Positions 38,361-48,706 are shown, numbered from the stretch's first letter. The stretch: DNA of 59,843 nucleotides from Oscillospiraceae bacterium (GCA_017469795.1 JAFUFT010000018.1:1-59843); one strand, 5' to 3'. Translations and numbers: made by a program. Notes: generated by a model not told the origin, from the sequence alone.

Positions 38361-41195
38361 CTATCTGTCCCGCTCCAGCATGGGTTTGAGATACTGTCCG
38401 GTGTAGCTCTCCGGGCAGTCCGCCACCTCCTCCGGCGTGCCTGTGCAGACGATCTGCCCGCCGCCGGAGCCGCCCTCGGGTCCCAGGTCGATGATATGGT
38501 CGGCCACTTTGATCACGTCCAGATTGTGCTCGATGACCAGCATGGAGTTGCCCTGATCCACCAGCGCCTGCAGCACGTCCACCAGCCGGTGCACGTCCGC
38601 CACATGGAGTCCCGTGGTGGGCTCGTCGAGGATGTAGAAGGTGTTGCCGGTGGACAGGCGGCTGAGCTCCGTGGCCAGCTTCACCCGCTGGGCCTCTCCG
38701 CCGGAGAGGGTGGTGGAGGACTGGCCCAGCTTGATATAGCCCAGGCCCACCTGGCACAGGGCCTCTACCTTCCGCCGGATCCGGGGCAGATTTTCGAAGA
38801 ATTCCAGCGCCTCGTCAGCGGTCATCTCCAGCACGTCGGCGATGTTCTTTCCCTTGTATCGGACGTCCAGCGTCTCTCGGTTGTAGCGCTTGCCCTTGCA
38901 CACGTCGCAGGGCACATACACGTCCGGCAGGAAGTGCATCTCGATCTTCACAAGTCCGTCGCCGCAGCAGGCCTCACACCGGCCGCCCTTGACGTTGAAG
39001 GAGAACCGGCCCGGTCCGTAGCCCTTGGCCTTGGCGTCGGCGGTGGAGGCGAACAGATCCCGGATCTCCTGGAACAGTCCCGTGTAGGTGGCGGGATTGG
39101 ACCGGGGCGTCCGGCCGATGGGGCTCTGGTCGATGCAGATGACCTTGTCCAGCTGCCGGATCCCCTCTGCCCGGTCGTGTTTGCCGGAATGAAGCCGGGC
39201 CCGGTTGAGTTCCGCCGCCAGCTTCTGATAGATGATCTCGTTGACCAGAGAGGACTTGCCGGAGCCGGACACGCCGGTGACGGCGGTGAGGGTCCCCAGG
39301 GGGATGGTCACGTCGATGTGCTTGAGATTGTTCTCCGCGCATCCGTAAAACTTCAGGAACTTGCCGTTCCCCTTCCGGCGGGAGCCGGGAACGGGGATCT
39401 TTTTCGCGCCGGAGAGGTACTGTCCCGTGATGCTCTCGGGGCAGTCAATGATGTCCTGCAGCGTACCCTGGGCCACGATCCGTCCGCCGTGGATCCCGGC
39501 TGCCGGACCCACGTCCACGATATGGTCCGCCGCCCGCATGGTGTCCTCGTCGTGCTCCACCACGATCAGCGTATTGCCCAGCTCCACCATCTGCCGCAGC
39601 GTGGCCAGCAGCTTGGCGTTGTCCCGCTGATGCAGGCCGATGGAGGGCTCGTCGAGGATATACAGCACGCCCATCAGCGCCGAACCGATCTGGGTGGCCA
39701 GCCGGATCCGCTGGCTCTCGCCGCCGGAGAGGGAACCCGCGTTCCGGCTCAGCGTCAGGTACTCCAGTCCCACGCTCCGGAGGAACTCCAGCCGGGCGGC
39801 GATCTCCTTGAGGATCTGCCGGGCGATGACCTCCGCGGAGCCCTCCAGCTTCAGCGCCCCGAGGAACTCCAGGGCCTCGCTGACCGACTTGTGGCAAAAC
39901 TCCATGATGTTGAGGCCGCCTACGGTAACCGCCAGCACCACGGGGCTGAGCCGGTTCCCCCCGCAGTCCGGGCAGGGATGGTAGCTCATGCACTCCTCCA
40001 GCTCCCGGCGCATGGAGTCCGACTGGGTCTCCCGGTACCGGCGGCTGAGGTTGTTGATGATGCCTTCAAAGGGCTGCTCCAGGGTGCCGCGGCCGTTGCC
40101 CCGGTCATACTGGAGCTTTAGCTTTTCCCCTCCGGTGCCGTAGAGCAGAGCATCCATGGCCTGGGGAGACAGCTTCTCCAGGGGCGTGTCCAGCGTAAAG
40201 CCGTATTTCCGCCCCAACGCTTCATAGTACATCCGGGAAATGGTGTCATTTCTGGCGTTACCCCAGCCGCTGGCGCTGATGCCTCCCTCCAGGATGGACA
40301 GGCGGCGGTTGGGCATGATCAGGTCCGGGTCCACCTCCAGCTGGAATCCCAGGCCGCTGCACCGGGGACAGGCCCCATAGGGATTGTTGAAAGAGAACAT
40401 CCGGGGCTCCAGCTCCGGCAGGGAGATGCCGCAGTCCTCGCAGGCGTAGTTCTGGGAGAAGCTCAGCTCTTTTTCCTCCCGGACCAGCTGGATGATGACC
40501 TGTCCCTCCGAGAGGCCAAGGGCCGTCTCCAGGGAGTCCGTCAGCCGCCGGGCAATGTCCGGTTTCATGATCAGCCGGTCCACTACGATCTCAATATTGT
40601 GTTTCTTCGTCTTGGCCAGAGCGATCTCCTCGTCCAGCCGGTATTCGATGCCGTCGGCCCGGACCCGGGAATAGCCGCTCTTCTTCGCATCCGCAAAGAC
40701 CTTCTGGTGCTCGCCCTTCTTGCCCCGGATTACCGGCGCCAGGATCTGGAACCGAGTGCCCTCCTCCAGGGCCATGACCTGATCCACGATCTGGTCCACG
40801 CTCTGGCGACGGATCTCCCGGCCGCATTTGGGGCAGTGGGGCACGCCCACCCTGGCCCACAGGAGCCGCAGGTAGTCATAGATCTCCGTCACGGTGCCCA
40901 CGGTGGACCGGGGGTTCCGGGAGGTGGTCTTCTGGTCGATGGAGATGGCTGGGGACAGGCCGTCGATGGAGTCCACATCCGGCTTGTCCATCTGGCCCAG
41001 GAACTGCCGGGCGTAGGAAGAAAGACTCTCCACATACCGCCGCTGGCCCTCAGCGTAGATGGTGTCAAACGCCAGGGAGCTTTTGCCGGATCCCGACAGT
41101 CCGGTGAACACCACCAGCGCGTCTCTGGGCAGCGTCAGATCCACATTCTTCAGATTGTTTTCCCGGGCGCCTTTGATGATAATGCGGTCATGCAA
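38361..41195 (-). CDS. uvrA: Excinuclease ABC subunit A
   Basis: 944-residue damage-recognition ATPase of nucleotide excision repair, of full family length. It has two ABC ATPase units: Walker [10 protein letters not shown] (about 32-40) and GVSGSGKSS, with signatures [17 protein letters not shown] and [16 protein letters not shown]. Zinc-binding cysteines lie in CEDCG...CPRCSG and in [11 protein letters not shown]...CDVCKGKRY. It works with UvrB, which is encoded two genes upstream on the same strand (uvrB, CapA-like, uvrA). A palindrome at 41226-41250 lies just before it. Confidence 0.98.
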   Translation of the reverse strand: MHDRIIIKGARENNLKNVDLTLPRDALVVFTGLSGSGKSSLAFDTIYAEGQRRYVESLSSYARQFLGQMDKPDVDSIDGLSPAISIDQKTTSRNPRSTVGTVTEIYDYLRLLWARVGVPHCPKCGREIRRQSVDQIVDQVMALEEGTRFQILAPVIRGKKGEHQKVFADAKKSGYSRVRADGIEYRLDEEIALAKTKKHNIEIVVDRLIMKPDIARRLTDSLETALGLSEGQVIIQLVREEKELSFSQNYACEDCGISLPELEPRMFSFNNPYGACPRCSGLGFQLEVDPDLIMPNRRLSILEGGISASGWGNARNDTISRMYYEALGRKYGFTLDTPLEKLSPQAMDALLYGTGGEKLKLQYDRGNGRGTLEQPFEGIINNLSRRYRETQSDSMRRELEECMSYHPCPDCGGNRLSPVVLAVTVGGLNIMEFCHKSVSEALEFLGALKLEGSAEVIARQILKEIAARLEFLRSVGLEYLTLSRNAGSLSGGESQRIRLATQIGSALMGVLYILDEPSIGLHQRDNAKLLATLRQMVELGNTLIVVEHDEDTMRAADHIVDVGPAAGIHGGRIVAQGTLQDIIDCPESITGQYLSGAKKIPVPGSRRKGNGKFLKFYGCAENNLKHIDVTIPLGTLTAVTGVSGSGKSSLVNEIIYQKLAAELNRARLHSGKHDRAEGIRQLDKVICIDQSPIGRTPRSNPATYTGLFQEIRDLFASTADAKAKGYGPGRFSFNVKGGRCEACCGDGLVKIEMHFLPDVYVPCDVCKGKRYNRETLDVRYKGKNIADVLEMTADEALEFFENLPRIRRKVEALCQVGLGYIKLGQSSTTLSGGEAQRVKLATELSRLSTGNTFYILDEPTTGLHVADVHRLVDVLQALVDQGNSMLVIEHNLDVIKVADHIIDLGPEGGSGGGQIVCTGTPEEVADCPESYTGQYLKPMLERDR

Positions 41196-41225
41196 GGTAA
41201 ATCAGCTCCTGTTTCTGGGGATAGG

Positions 41226-41250
41226 TTCCGCCCCGAAGATCGGGGCGGAA
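41226..41250. promoter_or_regulatory. Palindromic hairpin between the CapA-like gene and uvrA
   Basis: TTCCGCCCCG (41226-41235) and its exact complement (41241-41250) with a 5-base loop. No T-run is present on the minus strand. It could be a weak terminator, an mRNA stability element or a protein site. No LexA box was noticed nearby. Confidence 0.45.
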
Positions 41251-41268
41251 ATCGGATTTGTGTGCAGT

Positions 41269-42504
41269 TCACTGCGGGGAGATGCCGCCGTCGAGGATGG
41301 CGCTGCAGTCGTAGATGTGATCCAGGACCCGCTGGGCGTCCGCGTCCTTGAGCGGGGTGGGCTGGCAGCTGTTCTTCGGCATGGAGGAGATGGAGCAGGG
41401 GATGATCTCATAATCCGCCTGGGGCAGCACCTGCCCATCCACGATGGTGAAGGTCTGCTGGAAGATCATGGAGTCCATATTGACCGGCTCCTCGGCGCAG
41501 CTGAGGAAGGTCCCCAGGCTGTAGACGATGTACTTGTCGTGATAACATTCGATGCCCTGGAGGATATCCGGCTGGATGCCCACCACCAGATCCGCGCCGT
41601 TGTCGATGAACTTGTGGGCTTTGAGGATCTTGTTGTCGTCGGGCTTGTCTGGGTCCTCGGAGGTCCATGCCACCTCCACGATCACGATCTGGGCGCCCTC
41701 GTCCCGGAGGTACTTGATGTTCTCCAGAGCCGTGTCCTCATAGAAATCGTCCGCTTTCTCGTACACGCCCACGTAGCCCACCTTGATGTTCCCCACCTGA
41801 ACCATTTTGGTTTGATCTGCGGGATGTCCGGCCAGGTCCCGTTCCAGGACGTTCTCATAGCCGAAGCGGCCCACGCCGCTGTTGTCCAGATTGGCCAGGG
41901 TGTCCACATAGCCCTCGTAGTCATAGTCATAGGTGTGATAGTTGGCCACCGTCACCGCATCGATGCCGCCCACCGCCAGGATGTCGCCGTAGTACGGCTC
42001 AGCCCGGTAGGCGGGGTTCCAGTTGTAGCGGGCGTCGGTTTGGAGGGTCAGGTTGCTCACAAGGCTCGCCGTCGTCAAATCGTCCCCCTCAAAGATCGAT
42101 TTGACGTTCTCAAAAAAATAGTCTTCTCCGTAGTTGTCGTAGAACTGGGCGAACAGGTCGCCGCCCTCGCCGCGCTCGATGATGGCGTCGTCGGTGCCCA
42201 TGGCTACGTCACCCACAAAACTCAGGGTGATCTGCACTCCTTCCGAGGCCGGGGCCGGGGTGGCCTCCGGGGAGGGAGAGGGCTGAAGTGCCAGCAGCTC
42301 CTCCTGGGCCTGGGCCAGCTTCTTGGCCCGGATCTGGGCCGCCAGATCCTCGATGGCCTTTTTGGTGGAACAGCTCTGGCCCAGAGAGATCAGCGCCAGC
42401 ACAATGGCCAGCACAATGGCCGCCGTCCGGACCGTTCTCTGGAATTTCAGCGCCTTCTGGCGCTCGGACTGCGCCCGTTTCTGACGTTGTGTTCTATTGT
42501 CCAT
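41269..42504 (-). CDS. CapA-like (poly-gamma-glutamate synthesis) protein with degenerate metal-site motifs
   Basis: 411 residues. It has a short basic cytoplasmic start, one membrane span (about 27-43), a coiled-coil/proline stretch, then a CapA-type calcineurin-like fold from about residue 90. FVGDVAMG (96-103) keeps the first motif, but the others are changed. The family N-L-E is SNLTL here, ANNH-x-x-D is ANYHTYD (187-193), the HWG-x-E motif is VAWTSED and G-x-HPH is GIQPD (309-313). YSLGTFLS is conserved. Loss of the His ligands suggests reduced or no phosphatase-like activity. It sits between uvrB (16 bases) and uvrA. Confidence 0.8.
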   Translation of the reverse strand: MDNRTQRQKRAQSERQKALKFQRTVRTAAIVLAIVLALISLGQSCSTKKAIEDLAAQIRAKKLAQAQEELLALQPSPSPEATPAPASEGVQITLSFVGDVAMGTDDAIIERGEGGDLFAQFYDNYGEDYFFENVKSIFEGDDLTTASLVSNLTLQTDARYNWNPAYRAEPYYGDILAVGGIDAVTVANYHTYDYDYEGYVDTLANLDNSGVGRFGYENVLERDLAGHPADQTKMVQVGNIKVGYVGVYEKADDFYEDTALENIKYLRDEGAQIVIVEVAWTSEDPDKPDDNKILKAHKFIDNGADLVVGIQPDILQGIECYHDKYIVYSLGTFLSCAEEPVNMDSMIFQQTFTIVDGQVLPQADYEIIPCSISSMPKNSCQPTPLKDADAQRVLDHIYDCSAILDGGISPQ

Positions 42505-42520
42505 GGTGAAAACATCCTTC

Positions 42521-44482
42521 CTATTTGATACCGCGCAGCTGGATGATCTGGTCCCGCAGGATCGCTGCGTACTCGAACTCCATCATCTTCGCGGCCTTTT
42601 TCATCTCTTTCTCCAGACGGCTGATCTCCGCCTCCCGCTCGTTCTTGGTGAGCTTCCGGCCGTCCTTCTCCACATCCACCGTCCGGGAGATCTCGATCAG
42701 TTCCCGCACGGATTTGATGATGGTCTTGGGCACGATGCCGTGGGCCTCATTGTAGGCCTGCTGGAGCGTGCGCCGGCGCTCAGTCTCCCGGATGGCATAA
42801 TCCATGGCGGCGGTGACGTGGTCGGCGTACATGATGACCTTGCCCTCAGCGTTCCGGGCAGCCCGGCCGATGGTCTGGATCAGGCTGGTGGGGGACCGGA
42901 GGAAGCCCTCCTTGTCCGCGTCCAGAATGGCCACCATGGCCACCTCCGGCAGATCCAGCCCCTCCCGGAGCAGATTGATGCCCACCAGCACATCGAATTT
43001 CTGCATCCGGAGATCCCGGATGATCTCCTGACGCTCCATGGTGTCCACGTCGGAGTGCATATACCGGACCCTGATGCCGGATCGGGTGAGATAATCCGTC
43101 AGATCCTCGGCCATTTTCTTGGTGAGGGTGGTGACCAGCGTCCGGTAGTTCTTCGCCGCCAGGGCGTTGATCTCGCCGATCAGGTCGTCCACCTGGCCCT
43201 CCACCGGCCGGACCTCCACCTCCGGATCCAGCAGACCCGTGGGCCGCAGCAGCTGCTCGGCCACCTGGCCGGCCCGGCTCAGCTCATACTCCGCCGGGGT
43301 GGCGGACACATAGATCACCTGATGGATCTTGCTCTGGAACTCGTCAAACTTCAGGGGGCGGTTGTCATAGGCGGAGGGAAGCCGGAACCCGTAGTCCACC
43401 AGGGCCGTCTTTCTGGCCCGGTCTCCGTTGTACATGGCCCGGACCTGGGGCACCGTCACATGGCTCTCGTCGATGAACATGAGGAAGTCCTCAGGGAAAT
43501 AGTCCATCAGCGTCATAGGCGGCGAGCCCGCCGGACGGCCGCTGATGATCCGGGAGTAGTTCTCGATACCGGAGCAGAATCCCAGCTCGTTCATCATCTC
43601 GATGTCGTACATGGTCCGCTGGCGGATGCGCTGGGCCTCGAGCAGCTTGCCGTGGTCCTTGAACCACTGCTCTCGGTCCAGCATTTCCTCCCCGATCTCC
43701 CGGGTGGCCCGCTCCATTTTTTCCTTTGTGGTGACGTAGTGGCTGGCGGGATAGATGGCGCAGTGGCTCACCTCCCGCTCCGCGGCGCCGGTGACCACGT
43801 TGAACTCGCAGATCCGGTCGATCTCGTCCCCGAAGAACTCGATGCGGATGGCCCGGCTGGTCCATCCCGCCGGGAACACCTCCACCGTGTCCCCCCGGAC
43901 CCGGAAGGTGTTGCGGACGAAGTTCAGATCGTTGCGCTCGTACCGGATGTCGATCAGGCTCCGCAGCAGGGTATCCCGCTCCCAGGTCTGTCCCTGGCGG
44001 ACGGACACCACCAGAGATTTATAGTCCTCCGGATCGCCCAGACCGTAGATACAGCTTACAGAGGCCACCACGATCACGTCCCGCCGCTCCAGCAGGGAGG
44101 CGGTAGCGGAATTCCGCAGCCGGTCGATCTCGTCGTTGGTGGAGGAATCCTTCTCGATGTAGGTGTCCGTGTGGGCGATGTAGGCCTCGGGCTGATAGTA
44201 GTCGTAATAGGAAACAAAGTATTCCACGGCGTTTTCCGGGAAAAACTCCTTGAACTCCGAGCAGAGCTGGGCGGCCAGAGTCTTGTTGTGGGCCAGCACC
44301 AGGGTGGGCCGGTTCATCTTCGCGATGATGTTGGCCATGGTGAAGGTCTTGCCGGAGCCGGTAACGCCCAGGAGCACCTGTTCGTCGATGCCGCTTTGAA
44401 GGCCCGCTGTCAGGGCTTCGATTGCCTCCGGCTGATCGCCCGAAGGCTGGAAGGGCGCGTGCAGTTTAAAAATCTGCTCCAC
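42521..44482 (-). CDS. uvrB: Excinuclease ABC subunit B
   Basis: 653-residue helicase-like subunit of nucleotide excision repair. Walker A GVTGSGKT (about 39-46). The damage-probing beta-hairpin reads [20 protein letters not shown]. Helicase motifs II-VI follow (DESH, TATPAE-like [17 protein letters not shown]). The C-terminal UVR motif is around [20 protein letters not shown]. The start is GTG at 44482 with GGAGG nine bases upstream. It is the first gene of the uvrB-CapA-like-uvrA set. Confidence 0.98.
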   Translation of the reverse strand: MEQIFKLHAPFQPSGDQPEAIEALTAGLQSGIDEQVLLGVTGSGKTFTMANIIAKMNRPTLVLAHNKTLAAQLCSEFKEFFPENAVEYFVSYYDYYQPEAYIAHTDTYIEKDSSTNDEIDRLRNSATASLLERRDVIVVASVSCIYGLGDPEDYKSLVVSVRQGQTWERDTLLRSLIDIRYERNDLNFVRNTFRVRGDTVEVFPAGWTSRAIRIEFFGDEIDRICEFNVVTGAAEREVSHCAIYPASHYVTTKEKMERATREIGEEMLDREQWFKDHGKLLEAQRIRQRTMYDIEMMNELGFCSGIENYSRIISGRPAGSPPMTLMDYFPEDFLMFIDESHVTVPQVRAMYNGDRARKTALVDYGFRLPSAYDNRPLKFDEFQSKIHQVIYVSATPAEYELSRAGQVAEQLLRPTGLLDPEVEVRPVEGQVDDLIGEINALAAKNYRTLVTTLTKKMAEDLTDYLTRSGIRVRYMHSDVDTMERQEIIRDLRMQKFDVLVGINLLREGLDLPEVAMVAILDADKEGFLRSPTSLIQTIGRAARNAEGKVIMYADHVTAAMDYAIRETERRRTLQQAYNEAHGIVPKTIIKSVRELIEISRTVDVEKDGRKLTKNEREAEISRLEKEMKKAAKMMEFEYAAILRDQIIQLRGIK

Positions 44483-44525
44483 AGCGCAGGTCCTCCTCTC
44501 CGCAGGGATGCTAAACTAAGGTAGT

Positions 44526-44554
44526 ATTATACCACAAAAAAGCCCGTTCCACAA
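44526..44554 (-). promoter_or_regulatory. Promoter of uvrB
   Basis: On the minus strand TTGTGG (44549-44554), 17 bases, TATAAT (44526-44531), with an extended TG. Confidence 0.7.
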
Positions 44555-44630
44555 GCCTTTCCGCCATGGGGAATCCCGGGATATTGCGGGGTTTTCGGGG
44601 GATTCCTGCCGAAATCCGCCGCCGGCGCAG

Positions 44631-44665
44631 AAAACCGCTCTCTCCCGCGGGAGAGAACGGTTTTT
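44631..44665 (-). terminator. Terminator after radC
   Basis: 12-bp stem with one mismatch (44635-44646 with 44649-44660), A-run on the left and T-run on the right, so it can work on both strands. It closes pyrE-radC. Confidence 0.75.
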
Positions 44666-44675
44666 CCCATATCGT

Positions 44676-45368
44676 TCAGCGGCTTTGATCCGACAGCATG
44701 CGGCTCTCCGCCATGGACACAAAGTCCCCGTCCGCCACCACGATGTGATCGGCCAGAAGCACGTCCACCGTGTCCAGGGCCGCCGCCACGGACCGTGTCG
44801 TCCGGACGTCCTCCTGAGAGGGCACGGCGATTCCGCTGGGATGGTTGTGGGCCAGCACCACAGAGGTGGCCTTCATCCGCAGCGCAAATTCCACCACACT
44901 GCGGGTACTGAGGCCGGCGGAGTTGACCGTCCCGGTGAAGAGCCGGCTGCAGCCCAGCACCTTGCACTTGGCGTCCAGCGCCAGGGCGTAGACCATCTCC
45001 TCCGAAGCCCCGAAAAAGAAGGGCGCCAGATATTCCCCGCATTTCCGGGTGGTGTCCAGGACCCGGTCCATGCTGGCCCGGCAGATCTGGACCCGGCGGG
45101 CGGTCTCCATGGTGAGCTTCAGCAGCGCCGCGGCGTTCTTCGTCAGGCCGCCTCTGTGCTGCAGTTCCTCCACGGATGCGTCAAACACCCCCGCCAGAGA
45201 GCCGAACTCCTCCAGCAGCCCGTGGGCCAGGGGATTGGTGTCCCGCTGGGGAATGGCGTAGAAAAGCAGCAGCTCCAGCACATTCACGTCCGGCAGCGCA
45301 TCCAGACCGTGGTCCAGAAATGTCTGACGGAGCCGCTCCCGGTGTCCCCGATGGATATTCCCGCTCAT
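44676..45368 (-). CDS. radC: RadC-family JAB domain protein
   Basis: 230 residues. A helix-hairpin-helix-like N-terminal region (1-90) is followed by a JAB1/MPN-type metalloprotease-like domain. The JAMM residues are AHNHPSG (about 173-179) with the Asp in SQEDVRTT and the Glu in VEFALR. The old assignment to DNA repair is unsupported for the family; the biochemical role is unknown. Its ATG overlaps the pyrE stop (ATGA), so the two are coupled. Confidence 0.92.
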   Translation of the reverse strand: MSGNIHRGHRERLRQTFLDHGLDALPDVNVLELLLFYAIPQRDTNPLAHGLLEEFGSLAGVFDASVEELQHRGGLTKNAAALLKLTMETARRVQICRASMDRVLDTTRKCGEYLAPFFFGASEEMVYALALDAKCKVLGCSRLFTGTVNSAGLSTRSVVEFALRMKATSVVLAHNHPSGIAVPSQEDVRTTRSVAAALDTVDVLLADHIVVADGDFVSMAESRMLSDQSR

Positions 45369-46045
45369 TGCCCGGCGCCGTAGGTCCGGAGATAGGCCTC
45401 CATCTTTTCCTTCATGTCCCTGTCGATGTACACCTTCCCATCGATGGGCCGCTCATAGAGGTAGTCGATGATCTGACGGACCGTGACAATGGGATAGACG
45501 GCGATGCCGTAGTTCTCCCGCAGCTCGTCCAGGGCGGATTTCTCCCCGGTGCCCTTCTCCATCCGGTCCACGGACACGAACAGAGCATTGATCTTCACGT
45601 CGGCGATGTCCCGGAACAGGGCAATGGACTCCCGGACGGCGGTGCCGGCGGTGACCACGTCCTCCACAATGGCGATCCGGTCGCCGTCCTTCACTTTTGC
45701 GCCCACCATGCTGCCGCCCTCACCGTGGTCCTTGGCCTCCTTGCGGTTAAAGCAGTAGGGATAGTCCAGTTCATAGTTCCGGTACAGGCTGGCCGCGGCG
45801 GTCACCACCAGAGGGATGCCCTTATAGGCAGGCCCGAACAGCACGTCCGCGCCGCCGGCCTCCTCCAGATGGTCCCGGATGCAGGCGGCGTAGTAATCCC
45901 CCAGGGCGCTGGCTTGTGCACCGGTCTTGTAGTTGCCGGTGTTGATGAAATAGGGCGTCTTGCGGCCGGATTTGGTGGTAAAGTCCCCGAAGGTCAGGAC
46001 TCCGGCGCGCACCATAAACTCAATAAAAGATTCCTGATATGTCAT
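45365..46045 (-). CDS. pyrE: Orotate phosphoribosyltransferase
   Basis: 226 residues. It joins orotate and PRPP to form OMP in pyrimidine synthesis. The PRPP-binding loop is RIAIVEDVVTAGTAV (about 123-137), and the catalytic flexible loop contains NRKEAKDHGEGG with the essential Lys. The protein ends in a helical extension typical of the longer bacterial forms. The start at 46045 follows AAGGAG. It is not with other pyr genes here, but coupled to radC. Confidence 0.95.
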   Translation of the reverse strand: MTYQESFIEFMVRAGVLTFGDFTTKSGRKTPYFINTGNYKTGAQASALGDYYAACIRDHLEEAGGADVLFGPAYKGIPLVVTAAASLYRNYELDYPYCFNRKEAKDHGEGGSMVGAKVKDGDRIAIVEDVVTAGTAVRESIALFRDIADVKINALFVSVDRMEKGTGEKSALDELRENYGIAVYPIVTVRQIIDYLYERPIDGKVYIDRDMKEKMEAYLRTYGAGQ

Positions 46046-46074
46046 ATTACCCGCTCTCCTTGCTTGTTTTCTTT

Positions 46075-46102
46075 AGTATATCATAATCGCCCGAAGAAGC
46101 AA
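46075..46102 (-). promoter_or_regulatory. Promoter of pyrE-radC
   Basis: On the minus strand TTGCTT (46097-46102), 16 bases, TATACT (46075-46080). Confidence 0.5.
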
Positions 46103-46107
46103 GATAA

Positions 46108-46293
46108 TTACGGTTCAATTTCAATATGGGTCAGTCCATATTGCAAAATCAGGTTGATCAGCTCGTTTCTGGAATAGTTGCTCTCAGCCGCCAGCCGGTC
46201 CAGCTCCGCCAGAGTATCTTCCCGCACCCTTACAGAAATGACCCGCGAACCGTCTTCTCCCCGCCGTTTTATTTTCAGCGTTCCGTTGTTCAT
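46108..46293 (-). CDS. Small ribbon-helix-helix DNA-binding protein
   Basis: 61 residues of the Arc/CopG type: strand RVISVRVRED, helix TLAELDRLAAESN, then the S-x-N-E turn and second helix SRNELINLILQYGL. It would bind DNA as a dimer. GGAGGG stands eight bases before the start. It is not followed by a toxin gene, so an antitoxin role is not supported. It lies divergent from the TM2 protein gene, with the intergenic region shared, and may regulate it or itself. Confidence 0.8.
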   Translation of the reverse strand: MNNGTLKIKRRGEDGSRVISVRVREDTLAELDRLAAESNYSRNELINLILQYGLTHIEIEP

Positions 46294-46341
46294 GCGTCAT
46301 CCCTCCAAGCATTGATGCATTAATTATATATCCAAAACAAC

Positions 46342-46370
46342 TTGCAAAATATACCACTTTATGATAGTAT
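46342..46370 (+). promoter_or_regulatory. Promoter of the zinc-ribbon/TM2 gene
   Basis: TTGCAA (46342-46347), 17 bases, TAGTAT (46365-46370) in an AT-rich stretch. Confidence 0.5.
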
Positions 46371-46413
46371 ATTGTAGTCTAATAATATTACACTTTGTAG
46401 GAGGATGATCGTT

Positions 46414-46905
46414 TTGGATACCGAAAGAAATACTGTCAACGAGTTTCCCGAAACAACGGAGGTCTTCCCTCCCGCCGAACCGACTGTTGCGGCGGAAACA
46501 CCGGCACCGACGATCCCGGCCGCCCCGGTCCAGCCCACAAAATTCTGCAAACATTGCGGGCAGAAAATTGCGATCGCCGCAGTGATTTGTCCAAACTGCG
46601 GATGCCAGGTTGAGGAGATTCAGAGAGCTCCCGCCGATCAGCCAAACATCATCATCAATAACAGCAACCAAAACGTCAACACAAACACCGTAACCAACAC
46701 GGTTTACGTTCCTGGCGCCAAGCCGAAAAATAAATGGGTCGCTCTTCTTCTGTGCTTTTTCCTCGGGTTTTTGGGTGGACACAAATTCTACGAAGGCAAA
46801 GTCGGCATGGGAATCTTGTATCTGTTTACAATGGGACTGCTGGGATTCGGCGTTCTTGTCGATTTTATTCGTCTTCTGTTCAAGCCAAATCCGTACTATG
46901 TATAA
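46414..46905 (+). CDS. Zinc-ribbon and TM2 domain membrane protein
   Basis: About 163 residues. Acidic/proline-rich start, zinc ribbon (FCKHCGQKIAIAAVICPNCGCQ, four Cys), Asn-rich linker, then a TM2 domain with two membrane spans (WVALLLCFFLGFLGGHKFYEG ... GILYLFTMGLLGFGVLVDFI). Function unknown. AGGAGG at 46399-46404 directly abuts the ATG at 46405, leaving no spacer; TTG at 46414 is nine bases away and is the better start. The codon mix is more AT-rich than in the neighbours. The gene ends at a strong terminator. Confidence 0.85.
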   Translation: MDTERNTVNEFPETTEVFPPAEPTVAAETPAPTIPAAPVQPTKFCKHCGQKIAIAAVICPNCGCQVEEIQRAPADQPNIIINNSNQNVNTNTVTNTVYVPGAKPKNKWVALLLCFFLGFLGGHKFYEGKVGMGILYLFTMGLLGFGVLVDFIRLLFKPNPYYV

Positions 46906-46909
46906 AAAA

Positions 46910-46943
46910 GGTCTGGAGTCGAAACTCCAGACCTTTTGTTTTC
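46910..46943. terminator. Bidirectional terminator between the TM2 and acyl-CoA ligase genes
   Basis: 10-bp perfect stem (46910-46919 with 46924-46933), CGAA loop, TTTTGTTTT on the right and six A on the left. Confidence 0.9.
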
Positions 46944-46949
46944 ATTCTG

Positions 46950-48617
46950 TCACAGCTCGATGCCGTTCTGGGCAGCCACCAGATTCTCCACGCAGTAGAT
47001 CTCCCGAAGCTTGGGTTTCTCGATCTTGCCGGTGGCGTTCCGGGGGATGGAGGCGAAGATGATCTTCCGGGGCCGCTTGTACCGGGGCAGCTCGCCGCAG
47101 AACCGGTTGACCTCCTCTTCCGTCAGGGTGTATCCCTCCTTGACCTCGATGATGGCGCCGGTGATCTCGCCCAGCCGCGGGTCGGGCAGGCCGATGACCG
47201 CCACGTCCTTCACCGCATCGTTGGTCCGGAGGAAGTCCTCGATCTGCACCGGATAGATGTTCTCGCCGCCGGAGATGATCACGTCCTTTTTCCGGTCCAC
47301 CAGGAAGATGAACCCGTCCTCATCCTGCATGGCCATGTCGCCGGTCCGGAGCCAGCCGTCCGGCATCAGCACCTCCGCCGTGGCCTTGGGATCGTTGTAG
47401 TAGCAGGTCATAACGCCGGGTCCCTTGACGCACAGCTCGCCCACGCTGCCCTGCTTGACCTCGGTGACGCCGTCCTCCTCCACGATCCGGCACTGCCAGC
47501 CGTAGCCGGGCACGCCGATGGCGCCCACCTTGTGGATGTTCTCCACGCCCAGATGGACGCAGCCGGGACCGATGGACTCGGAGAGACCGTAGTTGGTGTC
47601 ATACTGATTATTGGGGAAATACCGGAGCCACCGCCGGACCAGAACAGGAGGCACCGGTTGGGCGCCGATGTGCATGAGCCGGAGCTGATCCGTGGCGTAG
47701 TCGCTGAGCTTCAGGTCACCCCGGTCCAGCGCGTCCAGCAGGTCCTGGGCCCAGGGCACCAGCAGCCAGACGATGGTGCATCTCTCCTGACTGATGGCCT
47801 CCAGGATCGCCTTGGGGGAGGTGCCCTTGAGGAGCACCGCCTTGGACCCGGTCATCAGGGAGCCGAACCAGTGCATCTTGGCCCCGGTGTGGTACAGAGG
47901 CGGGATCAGCAGGAAGCAGTCGTCATGGGTGGTGCTGTGGTGGTTCTGCTCCACGCAGGCCGAATGGCTCAGGCTCTCGTGGTTATGGAGGATCGCCTTG
48001 GGGAAGCCTGTGGTGCCGGAGGAGAAATAGATGGCTGCGTCGTCCGCATTGGTCAGATGGACTGCCGGCGCCAGGGAAGAGTAGTTCACCACCTGCTCGT
48101 CGTAGTCCTCGGCGAAGGTGGGGCAGACCCCGGTGCCGACATACAGCAGCAGCCGGTTGTCGCCAATGTCCTCAGCGATCTCCTCCACCCGGCCGATGAA
48201 TTCCGGCCCGAACATCAGCACGTCCGTCTCACTGAGCTCCAGACAGTATTTGATCTCGTCCGCAGAGAAGCGGAAGTTCATGGGCACCACCACAGCGCCG
48301 GTCTTGAGAATGCCGAAATAGATGGGCAGAAACTCCAGACAGTTCATCAGCAGGATGGCCACCTTGTTGCCCCGGCCGATGCCCCGGGCCATGAGCATGT
48401 TCGCCACCCGGTTGGCCTTTTCATCGAAGACCTGCCAGGTGATCTCCCGGCGGTAGGCCGTGGTGGGGGCGGGCATGATCAGATCATACTCCTTCCAGGT
48501 GATCCGGCGCTTTTCCTGAAGCTCCGGGTTGATCTCCACCAGGGCGACTTCGTTTCCGTACAGCTTGGCGTTCCGCTCCAGCAAATCGGTGATGGGCATT
48601 TCGATCGGTCCTTTCAT
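46950..48617 (-). CDS. AMP-dependent acyl-CoA ligase (ANL superfamily)
   Basis: 555-residue adenylating enzyme that makes acyl-CoA from a carboxylic acid, ATP and CoA. It has the AMP-binding P-loop FSSGTTGFPKA (about 204-214), the A5 motif NYGLSESIG, GWLRTGDMA, the hinge DRKKDVIISGGENIYP and the catalytic lysine in ATGKIEK near the end. The acid cannot be told; fatty acids, aromatic acids and bile acids are all substrates of relatives. The start could also be 48599. It is a single-gene unit with a strong promoter at 48678-48706. Confidence 0.9.
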   Translation of the reverse strand: MKGPIEMPITDLLERNAKLYGNEVALVEINPELQEKRRITWKEYDLIMPAPTTAYRREITWQVFDEKANRVANMLMARGIGRGNKVAILLMNCLEFLPIYFGILKTGAVVVPMNFRFSADEIKYCLELSETDVLMFGPEFIGRVEEIAEDIGDNRLLLYVGTGVCPTFAEDYDEQVVNYSSLAPAVHLTNADDAAIYFSSGTTGFPKAILHNHESLSHSACVEQNHHSTTHDDCFLLIPPLYHTGAKMHWFGSLMTGSKAVLLKGTSPKAILEAISQERCTIVWLLVPWAQDLLDALDRGDLKLSDYATDQLRLMHIGAQPVPPVLVRRWLRYFPNNQYDTNYGLSESIGPGCVHLGVENIHKVGAIGVPGYGWQCRIVEEDGVTEVKQGSVGELCVKGPGVMTCYYNDPKATAEVLMPDGWLRTGDMAMQDEDGFIFLVDRKKDVIISGGENIYPVQIEDFLRTNDAVKDVAVIGLPDPRLGEITGAIIEVKEGYTLTEEEVNRFCGELPRYKRPRKIIFASIPRNATGKIEKPKLREIYCVENLVAAQNGIEL

Positions 48618-48677
48618 GCAGGTGCTCCTGCAAAATAAATGGCGCTTTTTAGTATTAAAGCAGTGTCTTGTAAAAGT

Positions 48678-48706
48678 AGTATACCCGCCCCGGACCGGAA
48701 AGTCAA
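48678..48706 (-). promoter_or_regulatory. Promoter of the acyl-CoA ligase gene, inside a hairpin
   Basis: On the minus strand TTGACT (48701-48706), 17 bases, TATACT (48678-48683). CCCGCCC just upstream of the -35 box (48708-48714) pairs with GGGCGGG (48684-48690) directly before the -10 box. The stem can also serve to end mnmE transcripts. Confidence 0.7.

Noticed and set aside
46108..46293. Antitoxin of a toxin-antitoxin pair
   Set aside because: The ribbon-helix-helix protein has no adjacent toxin gene; the neighbours are pyrE and a TM2 protein on the other strand.
46734..48638. Open frame of about 630 codons on the plus strand across the acyl-CoA ligase
   Set aside because: It starts inside the TM2 gene in another frame and is antisense to a ligase with all ANL motifs.
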